Shown here piece by piece: positions 1 through 7,520 of a stretch of 12,796 bases of DNA. The stretch comes from an uncultured Corynebacterium sp. Lineage in GTDB: Bacteria; Actinomycetota; Actinomycetes; Mycobacteriales; Mycobacteriaceae. Within the stretch, counting starts at the first letter, position 1; each line of letters opens with the position of its first letter. Location: NCBI GenBank assembly GCA_943908385.1, contig CALTTF010000050.1, positions 1 to 12,796 on the forward strand, in the 5' to 3' direction. The notes under the pieces are model-generated. The model worked only from the letters and a program-made list of their open reading frames with translations, did no database searches and was not told where the DNA came from. The translations under genes were made by a program, and so were the position numbers.

Positions 1-2705
1 TGTTCTGGCACTTCTTCGGCGCGAACACCTCCGACGACGGCTTCCTGCTCACCATGGCGCGCGTGGCCAACGACTCGGACTACATGGCCAATTACTACCG
101 CTGGTACGGCGTGCCCGAATCGCCCTTCGGCGCACCGTTCTACAACCTCCTGTCGCTGCTGGAGAAGGTGAGCACCGCCTCGGCGTGGATGCGCATTCCG
201 ACGCTTTTGTCCGGCATCGCGATCTGGTGGGTGCTCTCGCGCGAGATTCTGCCGCGGCTGGGAAGCGCGATTGCCACCCGGCGCGTGGCGTACTGGACCG
301 CCGCGTTCATGTTCCTGGCGTTCTGGATGCCGTACGACAACGGCCTGCGCCCGGAGCCGGTCATCGCGCTGGGCACGATCGTCACCTGGGCGTCGTTTGA
401 GAGCGCCATCGCGTCGCGGCGCCTGCTGCCCGCCGCGCTGGGCACCATCTTCGCCGCCTTCACTCTGGCGTGCGGCCCGACCGGCCTGACCGCCGTGGGC
501 GTGTTCCTGGTGTGCCTGCCGCAGCTGCTGCGCATCGTGCGCGAGCGCACCTCGATCGCTCCCCCGGGCGCATTCGTCCTGCCGTTCCTCGGCCTCGGCT
601 TCGCGGTGATGATCCCGGTCTTCCACGACCAGACCCTCGCCGCGGTGCTGGAAGCCACCTCCGTGCGTTCCGAGGTCGGTCCCGCACTCGAGTGGTTCAA
701 CGAGTACGTCCGCTACTCCACTCTCTTCGAGGCGGCGGTGGACGGGTCGCTCACTCGTCGATACGCAATGTTCGCGCTGCTGTTCTGCCTGGGCCTGGTG
801 CTGTGGAGCATGTCCCGCTTCGGCAACGTGCACGGCGCGGAAAAGGACCCGACGAAGCGCATGCTCGCGATCTTCGGGCTGTCCATGTTCTTCCTCATGT
901 TCACCCCGACGAAGTGGACCCACCACTTCGGCATCTACGCCGGCCTCGCAGGCGCCGCAGCTGCTCTCGGCGCGGTGGTGCTGGCGCAGATCGCGGCTCA
1001 GTCCGCCCGTGCCCGCACCTTCGCACTCGCCGCGGTGATGTTCCTCATGGCGCTCTCGCTCGCCGGCTGGAACGCCTGGTGGTACGTCTCTTCCTTCGCT
1101 GTGCCGTGGTGGGACAAGCCTGTCTCGCTCAAGGGTGTCCAAGCAAGCAGCGTCATGCTGGCGCTGTGCCTTGTCACCGTCGTCGTCGGCGTGATCCAGT
1201 CGCTGCGCTACAACCAGCGCCGCGCCGAGGCTGAAGAGGCGGGCACGCTGCGCGAATTCGAAGCAGCCCAGGCCGCCGAAGGCTCCCGCTTCCGCACCGC
1301 GATGACTGCGCCAATCGCTGTGGCCTCCATCCTCATCGTCGCGTTTTCCTGCCTGACCTTCGTGAAATCCTTCGTCGACCAGGCGCCCGCCTACTCCGTG
1401 GGTATGGGCAATGTCCGCTCCCTGAAGGGCAACACCTGCCAGCTCAGCAGCGACGTGCTCCTGGAGACCAACACCAACGACTCCTTCCTCACCCCCGTCG
1501 ACGGCGTCCCGCTCGGCAACTCCCTCGAGTCCGGCACTGTCCGCGGCTTCCACCCCGAGGGCGTGCCCGCCTACATCGACTCGGCCAACGAGGGCTCGGC
1601 GAGCGTCGGCGCCATCGGCAACGACCCGGCCGCCAACGCGGATTCCGGTGCGGGATCTGCGGGCTCTGCCGCGAACGCCGCCAACTCCGCGAACTCCGAT
1701 TCCGGCGATTCTGGCACCGGCGGCAGCAACGGCGCCGGCACTGGAACCGACACCGCAACCGGCTCGAACACCGCGGGCGACGACGTCACCTCCGACACCG
1801 TCCAGTCCACCAGCCGCGCCGGCACGCAGGGCAACCGCTCCGACGACGAGGTCGGCATCAACGGCTCCACGGTGCGCCTGCCGTTCAACCTGGACTACAA
1901 CCGCGTCCCGGTCCTGGGCACCTTTGACGAGGAAGCGCAGACCTCCTCCGAGATCACCACGTCCTGGTTCGAGCTGCCCGAGGCCACCGAGGAAGCGCCG
2001 CTGCTGGTCACATCCGTCGCCGGCCGCCTGGCGCACCACGACATCAACGGCGAGGAGAAGAAAGGCCAGACCATCAAGCTCGAGTACGGCACCCGCAACG
2101 AAGGCGGGTCCGTCACCGACATCGGCGAGGTGGAGATGATGGATCCGGGCCCGAGCGTGAAGTGGCGCAACCTGCGCTACCCCATCTCAGACCTGCCGGA
2201 GGGCGCGAACGTCGTGCGCCTGGTGGGTGAGGACATCAACCTCGACCCGTACGAGTGGATGGCCCTGACCCCGCTGCGCAACCCGAAGCTGGAGCACATC
2301 ACCGACGTCTTCGACTCCGACACCCCGGGCCTGCTCGACTGGCCGGTCGCGCTGCAGTTCCCGTGCCACCGCACGTTCAACCACTACGCCGGTGTCACGG
2401 AGATCCCGCAGTTCCGCGTCGCGCCTGACGCACCGGGCAAGGAGCAGCTCAGCGGCTTCCAGGACTTCATGGGCGGCGGCGCGATGTCCACTGCCGAGGC
2501 CGTGAACTCCGCCTACGAAATACCGGGCTACCTCGACCAGGACTGGCACCGCGACTGGGGTTCCGCCTACCGCTACGTGCTGCGCACCAACTCGAAGGGC
2601 GAGGCACCTGCGGAGGCTGAGATCCACCACGAGCAGATCACCCGCTCCGGCTGGTGGAAGGAATCCAGTATGAAGATCCGCAACCCCAACGAGGACAAGG
2701 ACTAA
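1..2705 (+). CDS. emb: Arabinosyltransferase Emb, 5'-truncated by the window edge
   Basis: This is a membrane arabinosyltransferase (GT-C fold) that adds arabinose from decaprenyl-phosphoarabinose to arabinogalactan on the outer face of the membrane; related mycobacterial Emb proteins are ethambutol targets. The frame opens at base 3 with no start, so the N-terminus lies outside; 900 residues are visible, and corynebacterial Emb is about 1,100-1,150 aa from memory. The fragment begins with the conserved HFFGANTSDDG stretch, whose Asp pair (bases 33-38) is the catalytic motif of the family. The MANYYRWYG motif and several hydrophobic helices follow up to about base 1370. The rest is the extracytoplasmic carbohydrate-binding region, with the conserved Cys pair (visible residues 479 and 788) that forms a disulfide in mycobacterial EmbC. 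A 78-residue low-complexity insertion interrupts this region (separate entry). Corynebacteria usually carry one emb, often next to aftA, which cannot be checked here. Identity is very secure. Confidence 0.96.
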   Translation, partial: FWHFFGANTSDDGFLLTMARVANDSDYMANYYRWYGVPESPFGAPFYNLLSLLEKVSTASAWMRIPTLLSGIAIWWVLSREILPRLGSAIATRRVAYWTAAFMFLAFWMPYDNGLRPEPVIALGTIVTWASFESAIASRRLLPAALGTIFAAFTLACGPTGLTAVGVFLVCLPQLLRIVRERTSIAPPGAFVLPFLGLGFAVMIPVFHDQTLAAVLEATSVRSEVGPALEWFNEYVRYSTLFEAAVDGSLTRRYAMFALLFCLGLVLWSMSRFGNVHGAEKDPTKRMLAIFGLSMFFLMFTPTKWTHHFGIYAGLAGAAAALGAVVLAQIAAQSARARTFALAAVMFLMALSLAGWNAWWYVSSFAVPWWDKPVSLKGVQASSVMLALCLVTVVVGVIQSLRYNQRRAEAEEAGTLREFEAAQAAEGSRFRTAMTAPIAVASILIVAFSCLTFVKSFVDQAPAYSVGMGNVRSLKGNTCQLSSDVLLETNTNDSFLTPVDGVPLGNSLESGTVRGFHPEGVPAYIDSANEGSASVGAIGNDPAANADSGAGSAGSAANAANSANSDSGDSGTGGSNGAGTGTDTATGSNTAGDDVTSDTVQSTSRAGTQGNRSDDEVGINGSTVRLPFNLDYNRVPVLGTFDEEAQTSSEITTSWFELPEATEEAPLLVTSVAGRLAHHDINGEEKKGQTIKLEYGTRNEGGSVTDIGEVEMMDPGPSVKWRNLRYPISDLPEGANVVRLVGEDINLDPYEWMALTPLRNPKLEHITDVFDSDTPGLLDWPVALQFPCHRTFNHYAGVTEIPQFRVAPDAPGKEQLSGFQDFMGGGAMSTAEAVNSAYEIPGYLDQDWHRDWGSAYRYVLRTNSKGEAPAEAEIHHEQITRSGWWKESSMKIRNPNEDKD
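1617..1850 (+). other. Low-complexity Gly/Ser/Ala/Asn/Thr/Asp segment inside Emb
   Basis: These 78 codons encode a segment almost entirely of Gly, Ser, Ala, Asn, Thr and Asp, including runs such as SAANAANSANSDSGDSG. It has no aromatic residues, no Lys and only two Arg, both near its end. It sits between the conserved FHPEGVPAY-type stretch and the conserved INGSTVRLPF stretch of the C-terminal domain. Mycobacterial EmbB has, from memory, only about 30 residues at this place, so this looks like an expanded surface loop outside the membrane. The reading frame and high GC are maintained, and the conserved domain resumes normally, so it is not a frameshift. Function is unknown; a flexible, possibly glycosylated linker is an inference. 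Confidence 0.8.
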
Positions 2706-2726
2706 GGCGCACCGATACGGATCAGG

Positions 2727-2760
2727 GGCCGGGAACCGGGCAATCGGTTCCCGGCCTTTC
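2727..2760 (+). terminator. Intrinsic terminator after emb
   Basis: A perfect 11-bp stem (2727-2737 GGCCGGGAACC pairing with 2746-2756 GGTTCCCGGCC) encloses an 8-nt loop and is followed by CTTTC. It lies 22 nt after the emb stop codon. The T-run is short, as is common in high-GC actinobacteria. It would separate emb from the downstream peptidase gene. Confidence 0.88.
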
Positions 2761-2762
2761 AC

Positions 2763-2776
2763 TACAGTGGGGTCCT
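2763..2776 (+). promoter_or_regulatory. Predicted -10 element of a leaderless promoter for the M13 peptidase
   Basis: TACAGT (2763-2768) fits the actinobacterial TANNNT -10 consensus and ends 8 nt before the ATG at 2777, placing the start of transcription at or next to the start codon. The -35 position (about 2740-2745) falls in the loop of the emb terminator and has no good TTGACA match. The GTGGGG between the hexamer and the ATG is a poor Shine-Dalgarno. Confidence 0.6.
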
Positions 2777-4705
2777 ATGAAGGACCTTTACCGACTTGTG
2801 AACGGACCCTGGCTGGAAAGCCACGTCATCCCCGACGACCGCGGTGTGGACGGCACTTTCCACGGCCTGCGCGACCGCGCCGAGGAAGACGTGCACGAAC
2901 TAGTCAAAGAAGGCGACGGCCGCGCGAGTGACCTGTATGCGTCGTTCATGGACACCGACGCGATCAACGCGGCCGGAATGAGCCCGCTCGACGACGATTT
3001 CGCGCTGCTCAGCGTCGCCGACATCGAAGAATTCGCCCGTAACTTGGGCGCGCTCGACCGCCGCGGCGTCTCCGGTCCGCTGGCCTTCTGGGTGGAGAAG
3101 GACTCCGAGGGCGATGAGGCTGTCCCCTACCTCGTCCAGTCTGGCCTGGGGCTGCCGGACGAGGCATACTACCGCGACCCGGCGCACGCCGAGACCCTGA
3201 AAAAGTACCGCGCGCACGTGGAGCGCATGCTCGGCTTCCTCGACCCTTCGCGCCTGTTCGGCCTCAGCGCCGCCACCGCCGCCGAGCGCATCGTGGAGAC
3301 CGAGAAGCAGATCGCGCACAGCCACTGGGACGTCGTGGCCAGCCGCGACGCAGTGAAGACCTACAACCCGAAGCAGCTTGCCGACCTGCCCGCCATCATC
3401 CAGACGCTGCTGCGCGGCTCCGGGCTTTCCGACGGCCGCGTCGTCGACATGATGCCCTCCTACACCGAGGAGCTTGCGGCGATGCTCCGCCCCGAGACTC
3501 TGCCGGACTGGCAGCTGTGGGCGACGTGGCACATCCTCATTTCCCGCGCAGGTGTGCTCCCGGAAGAGGTCGGCGCCGCCAATTTCGAGTTCTACGGCAC
3601 CACTCTCTCCGGCGCGACGCAGCAGCGCGACCGCTGGAAGCGCGGCATCGCCCTCGCCGAATCGCTGGTGGGGGAGGATATGGGCAAGGAGTTCGTCGAT
3701 AAGCATTTCCCGCCTGAATCGAAGGACGAAATGCTCAAGCTCGTCGACTACCTTGTCGCCGCGTACCGCGAGCGCATCAGCGAGCTTGCCTGGATGTCCC
3801 CGGCCACCCGCGAGCGCGCGCTGGAGAAGCTCGAGCAGTTCCGCGCGAAAATCGGCTACCCGGATTCCTGGCGCTCCTTCGAGGGCCTCGACTTCTCCCG
3901 CAGCGGCGCCGACATCGTCGCCAACGTGCGCGCGGGCGCCGAATTCGAGCACGACTACCAGGTGGCCAAGATCGGCAAGCCCGCCGACCGCGACGAGTGG
4001 GTGACCACCCCGCAGACCGTCAACGCATTCTACAACCCGGTGGTCAACGACATCACATTCCCCGCCGCGATCCTGCGCCCGCCGTTCTTCGACATCAACG
4101 CCGACGCGGCCGAGAATTTCGGTGCGATCGGCGCCGTCATCGGCCACGAGATCGGCCACGGCTTCGACGACCAGGGCTCGCGTTACGACGGCGCCGGCAA
4201 CCTCAACTCCTGGTGGACCGACGACGACCGCGCCCGTTTCGAGGAACTGACCAGCAAGCTGGTCAAGCAGTACAACGGCCTCGTCCCGCACGTCCTCGAA
4301 GGCCGCGAGACCTCCGGCGTCAACGGCGAATTCACCCTCGGCGAGAACATCGGCGACCTGGGCGGACTCGGCATCGCCGTCGTCGCGTACAAGAACTACC
4401 TCGCAGACAACGAGCTTGACGACGGCCCCTCCCTCCCCTTCGACACCGACGGCTCCTCGGAGGAACTGAACGGGAAGGAATTCACCGGCCTGCAGCGCCT
4501 GTTCCTGTCCTGGTCCCGCATCTGGCGCACCGCCATCCGCCCCGAGATGGCCGAGCAGTACCTGGCGATCGACCCGCACTCGCCCGCCGAGTTCCGTTGC
4601 AATGTCATCGCCGGCAATATCGCCGAGTTCTACGAGGCATTCCCCGACGTCGGCGAAGACTCCGAGATGTGGGTCGCCCCGGACGACCGCGTGGTGATCT
4701 GGTGA
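2777..4705 (+). CDS. pepO: M13 family zinc metallopeptidase (PepO/neprilysin-like)
   Basis: A 642-aa zinc endopeptidase of the neprilysin/PepO family, which cleaves small peptides. Zinc-site motifs are complete: HEIGH at residues 457-461 (two His ligands and the catalytic Glu), and ENIGDLGG at 523-530, giving the third ligand Glu523 and the structural Asp527. The substrate-binding NAFYNP motif is at 416-421. The C-terminal PHSPAEFRCN block is also present, and the protein ends in a Trp, as family members do. Length is normal for bacterial members. There is no signal peptide or membrane segment, so it is probably cytosolic, unlike mammalian neprilysin. The start at 2777 was chosen because family similarity begins there (MKDLYRLVNGPW) and a -10 element lies just upstream; an earlier in-frame ATG at 2654 lies inside emb and the terminator. 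Its stop overlaps the next gene by 4 nt. Confidence 0.95.
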   Translation: MKDLYRLVNGPWLESHVIPDDRGVDGTFHGLRDRAEEDVHELVKEGDGRASDLYASFMDTDAINAAGMSPLDDDFALLSVADIEEFARNLGALDRRGVSGPLAFWVEKDSEGDEAVPYLVQSGLGLPDEAYYRDPAHAETLKKYRAHVERMLGFLDPSRLFGLSAATAAERIVETEKQIAHSHWDVVASRDAVKTYNPKQLADLPAIIQTLLRGSGLSDGRVVDMMPSYTEELAAMLRPETLPDWQLWATWHILISRAGVLPEEVGAANFEFYGTTLSGATQQRDRWKRGIALAESLVGEDMGKEFVDKHFPPESKDEMLKLVDYLVAAYRERISELAWMSPATRERALEKLEQFRAKIGYPDSWRSFEGLDFSRSGADIVANVRAGAEFEHDYQVAKIGKPADRDEWVTTPQTVNAFYNPVVNDITFPAAILRPPFFDINADAAENFGAIGAVIGHEIGHGFDDQGSRYDGAGNLNSWWTDDDRARFEELTSKLVKQYNGLVPHVLEGRETSGVNGEFTLGENIGDLGGLGIAVVAYKNYLADNELDDGPSLPFDTDGSSEELNGKEFTGLQRLFLSWSRIWRTAIRPEMAEQYLAIDPHSPAEFRCNVIAGNIAEFYEAFPDVGEDSEMWVAPDDRVVIW

Positions 4706-5511
4706 CGGACTCCGGCACACCCACCCCCGATTTCGCCGCCGCGCAGCAGCGCATGCGCCACGTCCCCGAGCCCGTCGAGCCCGACGCTCCCCTGCCCGCC
4801 GGCGAGTCCGGCGCCAGCTACCCGGTCAACGAGCAGCACCTCGAAGACTTCCAGGTCGGCGGCGTGGAACGCTCCCTGCCGCCCGAGGAGCAGCTCGCGC
4901 AGATCGTGTCCTACATGGAGAACAGCTACCCGGTGCTCGAGAACGCCGTCGCCGACGCGCTCGACCGCTACCTCGCCGCGCTGCCGGACCGCCTCACGCA
5001 CGCCGCGATGCTGATGCTCGGCTCGGGCCTCGACCACACGATGCCGGGCGTCGCCTACGGCATGAACGTCGAGGTGCGCGAGCTCCCCGAGCTCGGTGCG
5101 CGCGTGTTCACGCCCAGCACCGGAGCGAACGGGGGCTGGGCCGTGGCCGTCAACCCCGGTTTCGGGCCGCGCGCCACCGAGCACCACTGGCGCCCGCTCG
5201 TAGCGGCGCTGGCGGAGCTGTCGGGGACGGCGATCGTCGACGCTCCGGGCGACGCACTCGCAGCCGCGCGCGATGTCATCGCGCAGCAACCCGCTACCAC
5301 CTGCGCGATCATTGCTGAACAACACTCAGCAGACACTGCCGCGGGCACCGCGCACATCGACCTAGCGCCGCTCCTTACCCCCTCCCCCGGCTACGCCACG
5401 GCCGCCATCGGAGATGAAGGCACCGGAAATAAGGGCGTCATCGCCACCCCGGAGGAGTACCGCCGGATCGTCCGCGACCTCGCGGACCAGCTGCGAGTGG
5501 CGGGCAGCTAA
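4702..5511 (+). CDS. Unrecognised 269-aa protein, possibly a degenerate alpha/beta hydrolase
   Basis: The GTG start overlaps the TGA of the M13 peptidase (GTGA), with no Shine-Dalgarno before it, so translation is probably coupled by re-initiation. I do not recognise the family securely. Residues 1-60 are hydrophilic and Pro-rich; 62-98 look helical; 117-150 (NVEVRELPELGARVFTP then hydrophobic AVAV) resemble the strand pattern of acetyl-esterase-type alpha/beta hydrolases ahead of the oxyanion HGG motif. Here that motif reads NPG (151-153). Where a GDSAG nucleophile elbow would be expected there is EQHSAD (206-211), which keeps a Ser but lacks the GxSxG pattern. There is no signal peptide or membrane helix. 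This suggests an inactive or altered hydrolase, but the fold assignment is an inference from motif order. An alternative in-frame ATG at 4597 would lie inside the peptidase gene and is unlikely. The coding region itself is convincing. Confidence 0.8.
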   Translation: MTDSGTPTPDFAAAQQRMRHVPEPVEPDAPLPAGESGASYPVNEQHLEDFQVGGVERSLPPEEQLAQIVSYMENSYPVLENAVADALDRYLAALPDRLTHAAMLMLGSGLDHTMPGVAYGMNVEVRELPELGARVFTPSTGANGGWAVAVNPGFGPRATEHHWRPLVAALAELSGTAIVDAPGDALAAARDVIAQQPATTCAIIAEQHSADTAAGTAHIDLAPLLTPSPGYATAAIGDEGTGNKGVIATPEEYRRIVRDLADQLRVAGS

Positions 5512-5526
5512 ACGCATCCAAATGAC

Positions 5527-6342
5527 CTAGAGGATACCGACGGTGCGGATCCCCCAGTGACCCTCATCGCTCATCCAGATGGTCATCTGGGATGCGCCGT
5601 TGGGCATGGTGAGCGATTCGGTGGTGGCGTCGCTCAGCCCGAAGGATAAGGGGTTCTTGTCCGCCTGGTCGATCCAGGCGTGGACGTCGTCGGTATGCTC
5701 GTCGACATCGCCGTAGCTCATCGCCGCGGCCACCCAGTCCGGCCCGAAGGTGACGGAGCCGAAGGCGGTTTCAAGGTCGTCGGCCCACCCGAATTTCGAG
5801 CCGATGGCGCCGTCGAGCTGGTCGGTGCCGAAGTCCTGCTTGAACCCGTCCTCCGCGTACGGAGTGTGGTTGGCCATGCCGCGGATGAGGGGTTCAGCGA
5901 CGGGATCGTGGAGAATCGCCGTGACGAACCGCGCCAGGTCGTAGGGCGAGGTCATGGATTTGCCCCAGTAGCCGTCGCTGTGGGTGCTCTCCAGCTCGTA
6001 ATCCTCGGCGATGTCGTTGATCGCGTCGGGGTATTCCTCGTCGAGCTCGACAGCCAGCAGGTCGTCGGAGGCCCGGATCATCCGCAGCACTTTGCCCTGT
6101 TCCTCAGGGCTGCCGTTCGCCAAAACGTAGTAGCCCAGGTACAGCTTCGCCAGCGACAGCGCCGGGCGCGGCTCACGGGCATTCGGTGAGCCGGTCCAGT
6201 GGCCGTCGGAGTGGTAGACCACCAGGTCAGTTCGGTCCCCCGGGTCGCCGGGAATGACGTCCATCGCGCTCGCCTGGGGCGCCTGTGCGGCGTGCGCTGC
6301 AAGCAGGCCCGCGGCGACGGCGGCGGCGAGGAACTTTTTCAC
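5527..6342 (-). CDS. Exported serine hydrolase of the beta-lactamase/transpeptidase fold
   Basis: A 271-aa secreted protein. Residues 1-26 form a Sec signal peptide: KK at positions 2-3, a hydrophobic Ala/Leu core, and an ASA site cleaving before Met27. No lipobox Cys is present. The penicillin-interacting motifs appear in order: SLAK at 63-66 (nucleophile Ser63 and Lys66), SDD at 92-94 (the SxN position, with Asp instead of Asn), and KFG at 183-185 where KTG or KSG is usual. It therefore resembles class A beta-lactamases and D-Ala-D-Ala carboxypeptidases, but two of three motifs deviate, so beta-lactam hydrolysis should not be assumed. A role on peptidoglycan or another envelope substrate is inferred. 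The start is GTG; an ATG 11 nt upstream is out of frame. It converges with the 269-aa gene, 15 bp away, and no terminator is seen between them. Confidence 0.87.
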   Translation of the reverse strand: MKKFLAAAVAAGLLAAHAAQAPQASAMDVIPGDPGDRTDLVVYHSDGHWTGSPNAREPRPALSLAKLYLGYYVLANGSPEEQGKVLRMIRASDDLLAVELDEEYPDAINDIAEDYELESTHSDGYWGKSMTSPYDLARFVTAILHDPVAEPLIRGMANHTPYAEDGFKQDFGTDQLDGAIGSKFGWADDLETAFGSVTFGPDWVAAAMSYGDVDEHTDDVHAWIDQADKNPLSFGLSDATTESLTMPNGASQMTIWMSDEGHWGIRTVGIL

Positions 6343-6356
6343 AAGTGCTCATTATG
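6343..6356 (-). promoter_or_regulatory. Predicted -10 element of a leaderless promoter for the serine hydrolase
   Basis: On the minus strand CATAAT (6356-6351) ends 8 nt before the GTG start at 6342. It matches five of six bases of TATAAT. TTCCGC at about 6380-6375 is a weak -35. No Shine-Dalgarno is present. The rest of the 78-bp gap up to the VOC gene (to 6420) contains no clear terminator. Confidence 0.5.
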
Positions 6357-6420
6357 CACTGGATCACGCACACTGCGGAATTCCCGCGCACGCCGCGCCC
6401 GCCCCGCAGGCCCAGCGCAG

Positions 6421-7200
6421 CTACAGGTGCAGGATCGAATCGCCCTCGTCGAGGGTCTCCTCGTCGACGGGTTCGTCGACCTCGCACAGCGTCACCACGG
6501 CACCGGTCGAATCCGCGGCGGTCAGCAGCAGGCCGAACGGCGAATTCTCCGGGCCGCGCAGCACCTCCCCGCCGAATTCCTCGATTCGGCTGCGCGTCTC
6601 CGCGATATTTGCCACGCCCACATACGAGCGCCAGAAGCTCGGCACATCGGCGGGAATTTGCTCGCGCGCATCCCAGATACCGGCGAACGCCGCGCCGTCC
6701 TGCATGGCCAGCAGGTAGCCGTCGTTTTCCACGATGTCCCAATTGAACAGCTCGCCATAAAAACGCGCCAGCTTATCGACGTCCCCCGTGCACGTGTATT
6801 CATGCCACACCGGCGTTCCCGGCTCGCCGGCGGCGACGAAGGAATCCTCCCCTTCCGGCTGGTAAAGGCCGAACCATCCACCCGCGCTGTCCGCGCACAG
6901 CGCCATTGTGCCCAGGGAGACTTGCTGCGGCTGAGCGAGCACGCGGCCGCCGAGCTCGCCGACGCGCTGCGCGTCGCGCTCGATATCGGCGGACAGGAAG
7001 TAGGTCACCCACGCATCCGGCATGTCCTCCTGCGGCACCATGCCGGCGACCGGCATGCCCTGCAAGCGCGCGATGCGGTACTCGCCCTCCTCGACATCCC
7101 AGCCGAGAATCCGGGAGTAGAAATACGCCGACTTCCTCGTCTCCGAGGTGAGCAGGTCGATCCAGTACGGCATGCCCTCACGGGCCTCGAAAGCGGGCAT
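6421..7200 (-). CDS. Two-domain VOC (glyoxalase/bleomycin-resistance fold) protein
   Basis: A 259-aa cytosolic protein with two tandem vicinal-oxygen-chelate domains, roughly residues 8-120 and 127-245. Each begins with the typical pattern of a strand followed by a helix with FY and GW or NW residues: YWIDLLTSETRKSAYFY then ILGWDV in the first, and HEYTCTGDVDKLARFY then LFNWDI in the second. The arrangement matches the actinobacterial family that includes the M. tuberculosis CFP30B (Rv0577) antigen. The C-terminus is acidic. Members have been linked to methylglyoxal detoxification or ligand binding, but the substrate cannot be read from the sequence. The ATG starts 3 nt after the stop of the S4 gene, and a GGAGGA Shine-Dalgarno lies inside the end of that gene, so the two are co-transcribed and probably co-translated. 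Confidence 0.9.
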   Translation of the reverse strand: MPAFEAREGMPYWIDLLTSETRKSAYFYSRILGWDVEEGEYRIARLQGMPVAGMVPQEDMPDAWVTYFLSADIERDAQRVGELGGRVLAQPQQVSLGTMALCADSAGGWFGLYQPEGEDSFVAAGEPGTPVWHEYTCTGDVDKLARFYGELFNWDIVENDGYLLAMQDGAAFAGIWDAREQIPADVPSFWRSYVGVANIAETRSRIEEFGGEVLRGPENSPFGLLLTAADSTGAVVTLCEVDEPVDEETLDEGDSILHL

Positions 7201-7203
7201 GGG

Positions 7204-7497
7204 CTAGAGGTTCCTCCACTTTTCCGGGTCGAAATCGTCGTTGGCGGTGCGCTCGTCGAAATAGTCGTCGCCGTCCCCGCCGCCATCCGCCACCACAGTC
7301 GCGGTGGTGGACAAGGAGGGGATAGAGACGACGTCGCCGTCGATAAGCTCATGCCCGCGCGCGGTGACGACCTCGCCGTTGACTTCGATCTCGCCCGAAG
7401 AAATGAGCTCTTTCGCATGCCCGCCCGTCTCCACGAGATTCGCGAGCTTGAGGAACTGGCCCAGCTTGATGCTGCCGCCGCTGATGCTTACATCCAT
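7204..7497 (-). CDS. Small S4-domain RNA-binding protein (YbcJ-like)
   Basis: A 97-aa protein whose first 62 residues are an S4 domain: IKLGQFLKLANLV, then GGHAKELISSGEIEVNGE and a GHELIDGDVVSI strand. This is the YbcJ-type stand-alone S4 fold, thought to bind structured RNA or ribosomes; its exact target is unknown. Residues 66-97 form a tail rich in Asp and Gly (GGGDGDDYF) ending in EKWRNL, which YbcJ (about 70 aa) lacks. The acidic tail could counter or tune RNA binding, an inference only. It starts 23 nt after the YbjQ stop with only a poorly placed AGAGG before the ATG, so it is probably read from the YbjQ promoter. Its 3' end carries the ribosome-binding site of the VOC gene. Confidence 0.88.
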   Translation of the reverse strand: MDVSISGGSIKLGQFLKLANLVETGGHAKELISSGEIEVNGEVVTARGHELIDGDVVSIPSLSTTATVVADGGGDGDDYFDERTANDDFDPEKWRNL

Positions 7498-7520
7498 GCC
7501 TCTATGTAAGCAGCTCGCCG

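Noticed and set aside
2654..2776. Upstream in-frame ATG that would extend the M13 peptidase by 41 residues
   Set aside because: The extension lies inside the emb 3' end and its terminator and has no family similarity; the protein family starts at the ATG at 2777.
2900..4720. 606-aa open frame on the minus strand covering almost the whole M13 peptidase gene
   Set aside because: It is the mirror frame of a high-GC gene whose codons avoid A/T at position 3, so stops are rare in that frame. Its translation is biased to Val, Gly, Ala, Arg and Asp and has no recognisable motif, whereas the plus frame has a full zinc site.
5512..5526. Possible bidirectional terminator between the convergent 269-aa gene and the serine hydrolase gene
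   Set aside because: The 15-bp gap and its flanks contain no stem-loop with a T-run.
6199..7509. 436-aa open frame on the plus strand across the serine hydrolase, VOC and S4 genes
   Set aside because: It runs antisense across three genes with clear family motifs, crosses their boundaries, and has a composition rich in Arg, Ala and His typical of shadow frames.
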